From assembly GCF_041260155.1 (NCBI RefSeq), contig NC_091932.1, forward strand, positions 47,089,629 through 47,153,628: a stretch of 64,000 nucleotides of DNA. The letters run 5' to 3'. Under the pieces are notes generated by a model. That model was not told the origin of the DNA. It saw only the letters and a list, made by a program, of their open reading frames with translations, and searched no databases. How positions within the stretch are numbered: position 1 is the stretch's first letter; the number at the start of each line of letters is the position of its first letter. This document shows positions 1-13,500 of the stretch, piece after piece. Source of the DNA: Ptychodera flava. Taxonomy: Eukaryota; Hemichordata; Enteropneusta; Ptychoderidae. The position numbers and the translations under genes were made by a program.

Positions 1-1586
1 AAAAGAAAGAAAAGGAAAAAGTTCCGGGAGAGAGAAAATAAAACATATTTGCACAATTGGCCGATTTACATGTAAAACCCCAGGGTGAAGTATGCCGAAG
101 TATATAGAGCATGTAGAGAAGTGCACGGTACGCAAGCTGGCAACTACTGTACCCAGGATGGCGAGTGCCCGTGGTGGTGGCTATTCTTTAGAAGGGTTCT
201 TTAACACTTGAGTTCACCATGTAGGTGCACAGTCTGGTAACAGCATAGACCCTCGAGGGTCTATGGTAACAGACATAGTCGCCAACTAGCGACACGCCAG
301 CAGTGCATTAAGTGGTGCACGAAGTCGGCATGGCAACACTGTCTAGGCCGCTTCCGCTTGCTGCTTGACAACTCTTTCAGCCTCCTCCTCTTACTTTGCA
401 ACCACCCCCTGACCTAATAGTTTGACCCGTACCTCTCGAGTGCAGAATTAGAACGCGTATACCTCGCCCTTGTCCTGCATGTGGGTCACCGAGTTACAGT
501 TATTGCTGCTAGTACTGAGTAGGGGCATCTGAACGTTGTTGGCGGCAACAGATTTTTACACGGACGCAGTTTTAATAAGGTATTTCTCAACATCAGGGCG
601 TATTGTTCATTATGTCTGTCTACCATCGTTTTTCGTAGCTATGAGTGAGAGTTTGTCCAGTGACCGTGAACGCTCAATTAATGATCAGTCCGAAGCGACG
701 AGAAGATGATGATACTGCCAGTACGACAGTTTGTATCGCGATATCCTACTGTCATGTCAGTATATGTACCTTGCTCAAAGGCAATTTAATCAATTTAGTT
801 TCGCCATTCTACTCCCGGTAAGGCTTCAAGCTACATGAAGCTACGGTACTGCTACTAATTTTAGTAATTTTAGTAATCTGCCAGTCAGAATTCGTAAATG
901 CAACAGTCCTTGCGCCGGTATTGATAGAACATGGACCCCAAGAGCATGAAGGCGTACTTTGGAGAGATACCGACAGAACATGCAACACGGAAGTTGACAA
1001 TTCGTAAAGGATACACGTCAATTGAAGTCTTATTCTTGCTTTTTTTCCGAATCCACGGTCAGCTGCGCTGGCTGTCATGCATATATGTCCAACCAAGCGT
1101 GATGCTTCATGGGACCGTTTCGCAGCTCAGAGGCCCAAGAGCTGCTGGAGCCTGTGGAGGACTGTGATAAACCGAACAAACATGTTTTCTTAAATGACGC
1201 ATATTTAGTGAAGATCGTTCAGTAGATTTGTTTAGTTTTGTTTGTTAACACGCTTATTTAAAGATACTGTCACGATAGCCATAAGAAATGATCAGTATGT
1301 CAGAATGCCGTGTTTTTTTTGTTTTTTGTTTTTGTTTTTGTTTTGTTTTTTTTGGGGGGGGTGTCAAGTTAATGTTGATGACACTGGTAACTTGTTGTGC
1401 TGGCAAACTAGTACACCATGACCTTTGGACCTTTTGAGATGCCCTCTAATAAATGCTTGACCCTTGAGTATAAACCTTCAATCATTACGTTTGTATTTTT
1501 AATGTTTTAATATGTGCTTTCGCTATTCACATATATTTAGATTTTTCAGCCACGAATTTGATGTTTGTAATGGTTTATTTTCTCAG
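1..1586. other. Upstream region of TPMT-like gene 1
   Basis: No recognisable coding exon was found here. The short open frames show no family resemblance. Gene 1's first coding exon has a splice acceptor four bases before its ATG, so a noncoding first exon and the promoter should lie in or beyond this stretch, but I cannot place them. The first ~1.2 kb looks richer in G+C and CpG than the introns that follow. A T-rich run followed by a G run lies at about 1312-1362. Confidence 0.4.
244..265. repeat. Perfect 22-bp palindrome
   Basis: The half-site CATAGACCCTC is followed directly by its exact reverse complement, centred on CTCGAG with no spacer. It could form a cruciform or bind a dimeric factor, but nothing nearby shows a function. 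Confidence 0.6.
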
Positions 1587-1590
1587 AAGG

Positions 1591-4500
1591 ATGTCAAAAT
1601 CTTCCAGTGGCGATCAAGAGAACTACTTAACAGAAGAGAAATGGAAAAATGCATGGCAGATGGGTGACATTGGTTTCCATTTGTCTGAAGTCAACAGGTG
1701 GCTATATTTGCTTGAAATGTTAGGGATGCATCATCAAATCTTGGAAAAGGCTTTTCATACAATTACATCCTGTGTTTTCCAAAATTTTGCAAATAATGGA
1801 TTTCAGATTTTGTGTACCATGTATGGTACTTTTTTCAAAGTATATAATTTTTTTGTCTGTCAGCTTTTATGTGAATATTTGTTTTCTTTTATGAAATAAG
1901 CTTAGTTGCCAAAAATTTGTGTTAGCAATATTATGATGTCTGCTTTTTTGTCCAATTTTAACCTGTCACCAAGTACCTAGCAACAAATGTAGCCCTCGAC
2001 ACCCCTCGGCTAATTCCCACCAAATCAAGTGTGACAATCCTGCAATGATAATCTATCGGGCAAAAAACAAAATACCAGATAAACACTATCATTGAAGTAA
2101 ATGATTTATGTGCATTTATCAAATTCAAACAGAATGAATGAAATAAAGGAATGGCTGCATTGTGTATGGCAAAAAAAGAACGGCATGTTGCAAATTTGAA
2201 AAAGCATGTTGTTGTGACGTACAGTACTTGACAGAAAGGAAAATGACATGTTTAGCAATAAATCTATGTTGATATGTCTATTTGAAATATATGTACATAC
2301 AATGTATATTGTTTTGCCGTGAAATGTCACTGATTGAATTAACTCTGAATAACATTAATTTGGAAACAGTCATGAATGAATGAATGAATTGATAAATACA
2401 TCATTTTACTTTTATCAACATTGATTTTAAAAGAATGTTGACCACCATTGCGATATTGTTCTACAGCACACTGTTGAAGCACTTCAGTAAACTGGTTGCT
2501 GGACGGAGTGACTTGAATGTTTTCCTGCCACTCTGTGGTAAATCGCTGGATTTGAAATGGTAAGCTGATTTGGGTAATTTTTTTTCTCTGTCCCGAGAAA
2601 TTACAGTTACAGTCACTGGGCAGAATTTTTTTAATGTCTACATACATTCATTAACCTTTCACAGCAAACTGCAAGTATTTGCAGCTATAAGTTGCGTTTC
2701 ATTTGATATGTCATCTATTGAATGTCAATTGAAGGTCTCAGTAAAGATGTTTATTGTTGAAATATTAATATTAATGTTTTACTATTGTACCACAGTAGTA
2801 GACCCACCCTAGATCCTAGATGATAGGCAAGGAGTTATACATTACAGCAAAAAGAGAATGAACACAACAAAGCTATTATAAATGTATACACAGAAACAAA
2901 AAAATAATATGACAAAAACAACAAAATGCCACAATGCACACAGAGTAAACCTTAGCACTTTTGCAGACAATGTCAGATTCATACCAACCTTACCACCACA
3001 CAAACTCACAAAGATTGAAAACTGCATAAATGTACTTAAAAATGGCTTTAAAAATTATTCAAACACCTATTCATCCCAATAGAATCAAACTTTTAAACAT
3101 TACAAACAAATACATCTGGAAAACTGAGATGACGTATCAGGTGATGCCATCTGGTAAATTTCATCAATTTCCCAAAATCATTACAGAAAATGTTTTTAAG
3201 GCTGATATACCGATTTTACTTATTTTTGACCTTGACCTAAAATTTGGAGGGGCAGGTCGAGCTGTTCGTAACTGCCCTCCCAATGGCATATATGGAAAAT
3301 ATGCCCTCCCACTGAATTTTGATGCCCACTGCCCTCCAGTGTCTATGGTCTGCCCACTCCCCACAACAATTCAAGCTCCCCACTGCTACTCCCCACCACT
3401 TAAATTCCCCATTTTCCACTAGATGCCCACTAGGCAACCCAGATCAACTGCAAACGCAAAACCGTGCCTCATCACAAAACATGTTTTGAAGGCTGAAATA
3501 CCGATTTTACTTATTTTTGACCTTGACCTAAAATTTGGAGGGGAAAGTAGAGCTGTTCGTAACTGCCCTCTCACTGGCATATACAGAAAATATGCCCTCC
3601 CACTGAATTTTGATGCCCACTGCCATCCAGTATCTATGGTCTCCCCGCTCCCCTCCCCCACAACAATTTATGCTCCCCACTGGCCCTCTCCCCATTACTG
3701 AAATTCTTCATTGCCTATTAGATGTACGTATTCCTTTGGAACATTGCTCCCCTCTAAGTTAGGTGCTTTATCTCCTCCCCCCCCGTTTTATCAACCACAG
3801 CATTCCCCTCCCTCTCCACATTTTTCGGTACCACTGTCAAAAATTTTCTCCCCGCCCACTGAAAGAAATAAAATTATTTCTTCGCACACAAAACCATCCA
3901 ACTTTCAAATTTTTGTTTGAAACTCTGATAAACAAATCTAATATTTAGGCCTAATTATCTTTAAAGGTTAGTGATACAACAAAGAAGATTTTCCCCACCA
4001 AAATAAATGATTTAGATGACTTACAATGATCAACAGGTGTCATATATAGAAACATTACAATGTAATTAAAATCGCATGACTTTCTAATATTTTAATAGTA
4101 AAAGCATATGATTAGATAACTTGTTTTAATCTGTTTGTAAGTCATTTATGGAAGTCTCTAAAATCACCCAAAATGTTCTTTACAAAATACATGAAGTATT
4201 TTAACACTTTCAGATGCCCCACAAACCTATTAAAAATTGACTTTCAGTATTAAATGGGTCGTAATTATAAATAGGTTTATAGGATATTTTCCATATTTAT
4301 TTTTAAAAATAAATGTCCAAGGACTTCAGTTCCTTTTTGATAGATTTTTAGTTCTAAAAATATACCAGAAACTTATTCATATGAGAAACTATTAAGCAAT
4401 GGGGCATTAATTTGGCAGCCATGTTGGATTTGTGCAAATTATCGTCGTGCTTTTGTAAAACATTGAACCTCAAAGGTTTTTCTTTAAAGATTTAAAATTC

Positions 4501-7500
4501 AAAGTCACTGAAATAGCTTGTTTTAATATTTGGTGTATGAGTGAAAATGTCATTTGTAGGAATTTGGGCTGCCATATTGTTTTTATGCATATTAACAAAG
4601 TGTCTGTATAAAACATTGTGCCTCCAAAATCGTTTGCACATGCCAAAGAAATAATGTACTTTGACATAAAAATCCCAGAAATAGCTTGTTTTGTTAAGGG
4701 GGAAAAGTTATTTTACGGGAATGTAATAAGCCATATTTTATTTATGCAAATCATCAAAGTTCCTATGTTAAACATTATATCTCAAAATGATTGTGTGTGC
4801 CAAATAAGTAATGTCAGACTTTAAAGGTTTACTGTCACCTTTTCCAATTTTGCCACAGTTACCATGGAAAGAGAAAATCTAACCAATCACCGACTTTAAC
4901 ACTTTCACTGCGTAATTAATTTTATACATGCATTCCTGTCGTAGTTTTCTATGGAAATATAGCCTATAAATATTGATTTACATACATTAGCTGTATCTTT
5001 GTAATTATAAGTCTTTAGAGTATACTGGACAATTTTTTCAGTGAGTATTGCAATATGACAGAGCATCATAAAAATGAACAAAAGGTCATGTGATACACCT
5101 AGAAGGTCACGTGATCATGGCGGCCATATTGGATTTTACAAAAAAAATTCAAAAAATGTTACATTTTTTGTTACTTCAATATATAAATGTATTTTTTCAG
5201 CGTAACACTTTAAAAATTACTACTTATGTTCCATTTACTCAAATTCAGTGGGGGAACACATACTCTAAACATATTCCACATAAATGAGGTTATATGCATA
5301 TTTATTACAAGTTCATCTTCGGACTAAAGGTATCGTCTGGCATTCAAAAGAGAGCTATATAATATATAAGCTTATTAGTCCCCACGGACACCGTCCGGGG
5401 GGACTTATAGGTTTGGTCATGTCCGTCCGTGCGTGCGTCCGTCTGTGCGTCCGTCCGTCCGTCCGTTCACGCAGATATCTCAGATACGCCTGGAGCGATT
5501 TCATTCAAACTTGGTACATAGATTACTTCATATGTCATACATATGCACGTCGATTTGTTTTTTGATACGATCCAATATGGCCGCCAGGCGGCCATTTTAT
5601 TACGATTTTTTCATGTACAGAGCCATAACTCAGGCATATCTAAACCGATTTTATTCAAATTTGGTACAAGGACATTGACCTATGTCATACATATGCACGT
5701 CGATTTGTTCTGTGATACGATCCAATATGGCTGCCAGGCGGCCATTTTATTACGATTTTTTCATGTATAGAGCCATAACTCAGGCATATCTCAACTGATT
5801 TTATTCAAAGTTGGTACAAGGACATTGACCTATGTAATACATATGCACGTTGATCTGTTTTGTGAAACGATCCAATATGGCCGCCAGGCGGCCATTTTGT
5901 TATGATTTTTTCATGTACAGAGCCATAACTCAGGCATATCTCAACCGATTTTATTCAAAGTTGGTACAAGGACATCGACCTATGTAATATATATGCACAT
6001 TGATTTGTTTTGTGAAACGATCCAATATGGTCGCTGTGTGGCCATTTTGTTACGTTTTTTTCATGTACAGAACCATAACACAGACATGTATCAAGCAAAT
6101 TTATTCAAAGTTGGTACAAGGAGATTGACTTATGTCATACATATGCACGTCAATTTGTTTTGTGATACGATCCAATATGGCTGCCGTGTGGCCATTTTGT
6201 TATGATTTTTTCATGTACAGAGCCATAACTCAGGCATATCTCAACCGATTTTATTCAAAGTTGGTACAAGGACATTAACCTATGTCATACATATGTAAGT
6301 CAATTTGTTTCATGATATGATCCAATATGGCTGCATGGCAGCCATTTTGTTTTTTCATGTCCTTAGCCAAAACTAGGGCACGTCTCAACCGATTTTATTC
6401 ACCGATTTATTCAAACCTAGTAAAAGGACATCACAGACCAATTCATGAAGAGGACTCTATCCTCTCTGAGGACTTGTAATCAAACAAGTGGGGACTGTGT
6501 CATCTACGATGACTTGTTTACTGGTAGCTAGTCCGATGTGTAATTGTCATTGATAGATTGATGTCGTACAACATTTACAGAATACCCAATCAACGTTTGT
6601 GACGTCGTTCACCGGCCCTTTGTTGCACTTTTCTCTCAGCATGCTCAGCTGGCCTACCTTTCTGTCTTGCTTGCAATCTCTGTCTTTGCTCACCTGGTTC
6701 AGTAACATATTCAAGTTTGGTATTAGCGTTGTCTTTGAAATTTGACTTCCGCTATCTCCGTCGAGTTCAGTTTCACGATCAGTGACAATTCCCCTATCAC
6801 TTACTAGAAAAACATGCTCAAGGGCTTAGTCGGTGTTAAACTGTGCCTTCGTCACCATTTTTAAATACTCTCTAACAGAAAACAACAGCCGATCACACGA
6901 TCCTTACAAATCACGGCGGAGAAATGACCGAGTATGCCCTTGCCAAAGATATCATCTTGTGCCATGCTTGTACAACTTTGCGACAACCTTCACACAAGTT
7001 TTAAAGGCAATACCTTAACTTGTTTCAAGGTTTGACAAGGTTGTAAGACATCACAGTGAAAACTTACAATCTTGTACCACGCTTGTGATAATTAAATTGC
7101 AAGGTTTGTAACTTCAAGTTTGTCACAAGCACTTCACAAGCACTTCAGTCAAGCCAGGTTATTGCTGCAAATATGCAGCAACACATGATTGACAGATTGC
7201 CCACTATTTCATTACCAGGGAGTATAGTGTGTACCATTGCACTTCGTGACCTGTCATATGCAAGCAACACAAAATTGATCTTTCATTTGTATTTTATATT
7301 CATTTATTTTCGTAACAGACAATCCTCTTGTTAAAATAATAATAACTGGTATATAATTGACACTTCAGTTAAGCTGGCATAACTCGGCAACATTGCATGG
7401 ATATAAGAGCGCATCTATAGTATACCGTAGTGACATTAATAATAGTAACCTTTGACAATCCGATTGGGTAAATCATGGTTGGATCGACAACTGAATTTTT

Positions 7501-10500
7501 TGGAAAACAAATTTTTAAAACAGGGACTTGTCTGTCTTGCAAGTTACACCTTGTCTTGTATGTTCTACGAATGATACCAAAATGCAAGCAGTTTCGAACG
7601 AAATGTGCGTCTGTTATGGTCTGTATGGACACGTCGTAAATTTTTGTTACTGCAAATCTGTACCTTAAAAATATCGACTGCTGAGAACTTTTCATCGTAG
7701 AAACAGACAAGTAAATGCCAATGCATTCAATGTTTGGTAAAAGCAAGGACCCGCTACTAACTCCAAGCAGAGTGGCGGCTGTGCTCCAACTCCAAGCTAT
7801 AAAGCTAAATATCACATCATAGTAGGCCTATGCCATGGTATGTACATTCAGTCCCTCTAGGCTCTAGGCTCTATCCACAGTGTGTGTCCCATCGATTTCG
7901 CTAACAAAATCTCGCCTTCTGATGACATGAATTGAGGTAAAAGGCTTTTGTCCATGTGTTCAGCGTTAGAATTATATTGCCGAGCACAAATTTGAGGTTT
8001 AGGATTACACTCCATCCCGAGCCGCTGTACGCAAATCAAATGCGCTACTTGCAACGTCAAACACGTCCTGTGTATCCAGCGCGCTAGCGACGAGGAGCCC
8101 AGCCGACATGTTTACATTCTGAGGTCACGGTTCATCAAGTTCAGTTCGCGTATTGATATTGATTCTTCGTGCTGAAAGAATTTGTACTCTCTTTTTAGTC
8201 TTTCTGTGGTAAAAATAACCATTTTCATTAAACTAATAAATTAAATGCTATATTAAGTATGATATATAACGGATTGGTGCAGATGTAGAGTCAATTCCAG
8301 CGTTTAAAATCGGAACTACATTATCAATCGCGTAATGATATATAGATATCACTTCCGTTAACGTCATCAGGCTTGATCGGCGCGAAGTTAGATTTTGGTA
8401 CCATCGGCTGTGTACTTGTGATCAGGGAGTTATCTAGTGGACATTTCGTGATCTTTCTATGGAATCGCCAGCCAAATGATATCACAGTGTTGGAAAAACG
8501 TGTGTACAGTACCAGGGACAGACGGAGTTCTAATTTTGTGAACGCGAAAAGCAGTAAAGTTGCTGACTATATTTGTATGTACGTACAGCCACGGTCGTCG
8601 TGGAGGGACCGTGGTACAGCACGGAGACGGGAGACCTGCAACCGAAAATCTTCCAGCGTCTGCGAGCCGTTCACAAATGTAAGTCAATGTACCGTCCGTC
8701 TGTACATCGCTATTATGTTCTGTAATCCTTGTATTCCTATGTTTACCTACAGATAAATTTTCGTTGAGAACTGATTCATACTGAATTCACTTTCGTTTCA
8801 CAACAGTTACAGTAACCATGGAGGTGGTACTACCTCCATGCAGTAACTAAGTGCTGAGATTTTTGCAGATTGTCGCCGTCGTGTATGTAAACAACATTCG
8901 GCGAGTTGTCGGTTGTCGGACATTAAATCATTAAACGATCGTGAATATTTATGCATTTTTCTGCATCAATTTTTCAACTTGACTCTGTCTCATTTTCAAA
9001 TAATTATTGATTTCTTTCATGAAATTTACGTTTGGTCAAACGGTAAAAGACTTACACTCTTCCCTGAACGATTTTTATTTTTCAGAATGCATTGCTGGTT
9101 CTCTGATTAAAGCCTAAAAGGGACAAGAAATTCAGAAAACAGAAAGCCAAATCGCAGCGTTTGACAGTAATGTAAATATAATGAAACTTCTCAAGCCAAA
9201 AGAAAATATCTTGAAGACACTTATGTGGCATGAAATGAACATGGCATATAAAATAAATTGTACCACAATTTGAATTAACCTTTTTATTTCTCTGTTGTCT
9301 TTTTATTAAATAATAACTATTTGCGCTGACCATTGTTTCTCGTGAAACTGGTATTTCAGAGCTTAGTTGGATAAAACACATCTTGTGCTGTCCACAGTCT
9401 GTCTTAAGATTTGTCAGGTTTTCATTGGCCATGTCTACAAGTAATTTTACAACTGTGTGTACACATCTGAGCTGAACTTATTATATTTTTGGAGAAGATA
9501 AAAATTTGGAACTTGTGGTACAATACAAGAAATTTTGCTGCCTCTTAATTGTGTCGCTTCTTTGGTTTTCAATATGTATTCAGTTTTCTTACTATTACTG
9601 ATCCAGAGCTGACTGTTGTGGAATTATACCAACTTTTGAAGGCAATTTTGCATGTGTAATTTGCAGCAAATTTGCAGTAACATGGAAAATAATGTGCTGT
9701 ATGGAGTTTGCGGGAAATTTCAGTAACATTGAAATTAATTTGGCGGAAGTTGCTGCAAGGATTGTGCCGCAAATTTGCTGCAAAGAGTTTGCAGCAACAT
9801 TGCAGCAGGGAGTTTGCTGCATATTTGCAGCAAGTTCACAAGAAACCTAATTTGCATCTGAAAAATGAATCGCCGGCTTATTTGCAGAAAAAAGTTTGCT
9901 GCAAATTTACTGCAAAGCTTGCGGCAAATTTGAAGTAATAGTTTGCGAGAGGCCTAAAATTTTGGTAAGGTAATTGAAATTGAGATCTGTTGATGTAAGA
10001 GGTAAGTTTTAAGTCCAACGATGTACTTTGGATTTTGGGTAGGGTAGTTCAAATAGAGGTTTGGTGATGAGAGCCATATTCCAGCCACTCTCTAGCATGT
10101 TGTTGTCTCATTCTTGATTGCCAAACCTACACTCGTAACACATACAATATTGGTTCTTTTAATAAATAATGAAGTCACTGTGTTATCAAATCAGTCAAAT
10201 CTGGTTAATATCCCGCAAATGTGGCACTGAGTGCCTGTGGCATGATGACCCCAACTGGGCTCAATATAGTTGCCTATGGCAACGGGCAGCAATAATGCTG
10301 GCAAATGGCAATGAAGCAAAGGCTTATGGGTAATATACAACCTTGATACAACCTTTGATAGATGAATATACCAGCAGACACACATAGTGTTCCACAACCT
10401 TGTTAAAAGCTTGTAATTCTCAACCTTCCACTTTCCTGAACCTTTTGAATTGTTACAAGCTTGTAAGATTCAAACTTGTCCCACGCTTGTGTAAGTTTCA

Positions 10501-13500
10501 TGTCAAGCGTGTTGACAAGCTTGTTAACACGGATGTGACAAGGTGGAGAGTCATATGGTCTGTACACTTGTCACAAAGTTGAAAACATAACTTGTCTAAA
10601 GTTTGTTACAAGATGATATCTTTGGCAAGGGTAGCGGCATTTGTTTACAAATTTGGCGCGCATGCTCATTTAGGTTTGACCTTAACCTCATACGCCACGC
10701 TAGGCTTCAGGAAATAGTCAACTAACGTGATGTAGATCAGACAAAGCCAACGTATATCGAACGCATATACACGCGTACATTCTTGGCGCGTTTACGCGCC
10801 TCCCGCAGTCTGGCCGTTGGCGCAGAATGCGCCCTCTCCGCGGTGAAAGTGTTAAGTGGGTGGCCGCTTTTTCAAAACAGCGCCCTCACATGGGCATTTT
10901 GAATACCAAGGAATGCCCCTTTGACCATATATGGGCATATTTAGATTACAGGTGACTGTACACCTTAAAAATCACTGAAATAGCTTGTTTAAAAATGTGA
11001 TGTATTGTAAATTATAATGTTTTTTGTCAGACAGCTGGCAGCCATATTTGATTTATGTAAATTAGACATATTTCCCCAAGGCAGATTCAAGTCAACTTTT
11101 AGTATGTTGTTCTGGGTACCTCTCCATTCTGCATTCTGAAGAAAAAAAATCTGTTGCAATTTGTGGTGGGTCTAACCCTATTTTGACTGGACTATTGGCA
11201 TACTTGACACACTGATATGATGTAATTGATCAATAACTTGGCTTGGTTCATGTGCAAGTATCGATCATCAATGAGATTTCAGTGTATTGCTGATTTAATT
11301 GAGGACCCATGCAAGTACCAGGCAGAGACTAAAACTGTTCCCAGCTAAAGTAGTGGAATAGATAGAAAGAGAAGATAAGTGGAACAGAATAGTGTAGATG
11401 CACGAGTTAAAAGAGGATTGCATCAGATGTTTTCTTTACTGACTTTTCGTAAGCCATCTTTGAAAATGTGGCAAGACAAGATCACTGGACACAAAGAAAT
11501 TTTGTTTGAATTGTTAGGGAGTCAACTCACACCATAAATTATTTAGAGCCCCCTAAAATATCACTTTTATTCACAACCAAAGATGTATCCACTAATCTTC
11601 AGAAGTCTTGAAATTGTACTTCAAAAATATCAACTGTTTACTTCATGCAAAACTTCCTATGTGAATCACAGATAGAGGTTAGAAATATCCTAAGTGGTTA
11701 TAGTTCATTTCAGTTCATCTTGTGTGATTTCTATTATAGGATAGCTGACCAGGGTCACAGAGCTGTTGGTGTGGAGTTCTCAGAATTAGCAATAAAGTCA
11801 TTCTTTTCAGAGCACAAGATAGAATACAGCTCCACCCCTATGGAAGGTGTGCCCAATGGAACTGTCTATACTGTAAGAAAACTTACATTCCATAATTTAT
11901 TGCTAATTCCACACACACTGCACTCCATGGAACATAATGTTTCAGAGGAAATATATGGCATTTGGACTGTCATTTTATGATATCGATATATTTTACTTTA
12001 CAACTTCAATGAACATTTCAAAAAGAATGTACTAATAGTTTTTTTTTTTCCATGGAGTTTCTTTTTTATGTGTATATAAAAATATTGTCATCATAGGCAG
12101 ACTTTGCACAATAATATTGTTTTTTGTTTATTAGTGATTTCATTTTTTCATAATGATATCAATTTTTGTTTGATTGAATTTTCAGAGTAAAGATGGCAAA
12201 ATCAAATTGTTTCAGTGTGATTTCTATCTATTTACTGAGTAAGTGAATTGTTTTCAAAGATATGTCATTTCAAATTTCAAAGATAACCATTTGTCTGTTG
12301 TATCACTGCCTGATCTCAGTACACTTCATAGTCAATTGTGTTATGCTCCCTAGAATCTCATTTGTTTTCAGAAATTATCAATCAATAGTGAGGGTCAAAC
12401 CAGTAGATATCTGGTACTGAAGTGGATATGTACACATCCTTCTCAGAATAGTGATTAGACATCAATGGAGTGCCATAATTTTTTGCGCATTGTTGTGTAA
12501 TTCTTTTGTATATGGCCTGGTAGCCTGCAAAAACGATAGGCTGTTGCTTACATACTTATGCCTTGAAGTCCACCGACCTCCCATTAATTGCAGTGCTTTG
12601 ATGTGTGCGTCATTATTAGTTGCTGTTTTTGTGAAATTTGCAACATCAGTTATACTGGCCAATCATTTACTTATTTGTTTATTTACTCATAAATCAACTT
12701 GTTTATTATTTGTATTAATGTTGATTGATTAGTGGAGTATGTGCTATTTGAAAATTGCAAACTTGTTTTGAACAGAATGCATGCTGGGAAATTTGACATC
12801 ATGTGGGACAGAGGATCACTTGTTGCAATCAATCCATCTGACAGAACAAGGTTAGTTTTCATATTTTCTGTAATTAACTCATTAAATACAAAAAATATCC
12901 AGTGGACAGTTTGCAGTGTTCTGAATGTGGCTGGTTTTTTCAGTGAGTATAAAAGTATTCTACTTATTTATTTTCCCAACCAAGGTTCAAGTGAATAAAA
13001 CTATTTTCTAATGAATGTTTTGTATGATAATAATATGTAAAGGATCTGTCCAGCTTGAAATAAACAGTATTAAGAAAGAATGTGAAGGACATACATATTT
13101 CGGGTAAAAACTCAATTGAATAACAATAATAAAAGAAATTAAGTCAAAAACATTACTACTTTATAGAATTTGATATCTCATCTGAAACTGGGTTTTGCAG
13201 AAAAATGATTTGTTTTTGCATCAGGAAGTGAAACTGACATCCAAAAAATCGATTAAAATCATGATAAGCAAAATTGAAATGACTCTTATTTGAAATGTAG
13301 ACATTTACCGGTACTTGCGAAATAAAATTGTTGTTTTGTTGTACAGTATTTAAAGACTGTGATGCGAGAAAAAAAGGGAGGAAATTTGGTGATTTGCGTA
13401 CATCTGCATAAATTTACATATATTTCTCTCCCAACATACAACTCATTTCATGCTGAAAGGTGAACTCTACAAATGAACAAATTACTAAGAATTGAATGAA

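Larger units (their letters stand above)
6937..10631. mobile_element. 3.7-kb terminal-inverted-repeat element with perfect 24-bp ends
   Basis: The left end 6937-6960 begins CCCTTGCCAAAGATATCATC. Bases 10608-10631 are its exact reverse complement over 24 bp. Similarity continues inward (CAACTTTGCGACA on the left, CAACTTTGTGACA on the inverted right). Many short ACAAGCTTGTAA-like words crowd both subterminal zones (6960-7150 and 10390-10605). No clear target duplication is visible and no transposase domain was recognised inside, so the superfamily is open. It is inserted in the inner TTAA element. Confidence 0.7.
4900..10851. mobile_element. Inner TTAA-flanked element carrying two further insertions
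   Basis: Inverted termini CACTTTCACTGCG (4900-4912) and CGCGGTGAAAGTG (10839-10851) differ at one position and abut TTAA at 4896-4899 and 10852-10855. Excluding the pearl-like element at 5377-6520 and the 3.7-kb element at 6937-10631, its own sequence is about 1.1 kb. The right part (10640-10850) is CpG-rich. piggyBac-like ancestry is inferred from the TTAA only. Confidence 0.65.
4825..10964. mobile_element. Outer TTAA-flanked MITE, split by later insertions
   Basis: Terminal inverted repeats AGGTTTACTGTCACC (4825-4839) and GGTGACTGTACACCT (10950-10964) match at 13 of 15 positions and are bounded by TTAA on both sides. Removing the inner insertion leaves about 180 bp (4825-4895 plus 10856-10964), a normal MITE size. 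The TTAA target site is the hallmark of piggyBac-type insertion. No transposase was recognised. Confidence 0.65.

Noticed and set aside
1558-1590. Upstream in-frame ATG adding 11 residues to gene 1
   Set aside because: The added codons include the polypyrimidine tract and acceptor tttctcag directly before the ATG at 1591.
5284-5770. Val/Arg/Ser-Pro repeat frames and frames with HVDLFCDTIQYG repeats
   Set aside because: Translation of the GTCCG microsatellite and of the 150-bp core repeats (150 is divisible by three, so one frame stays open) in pearl-like copy A.
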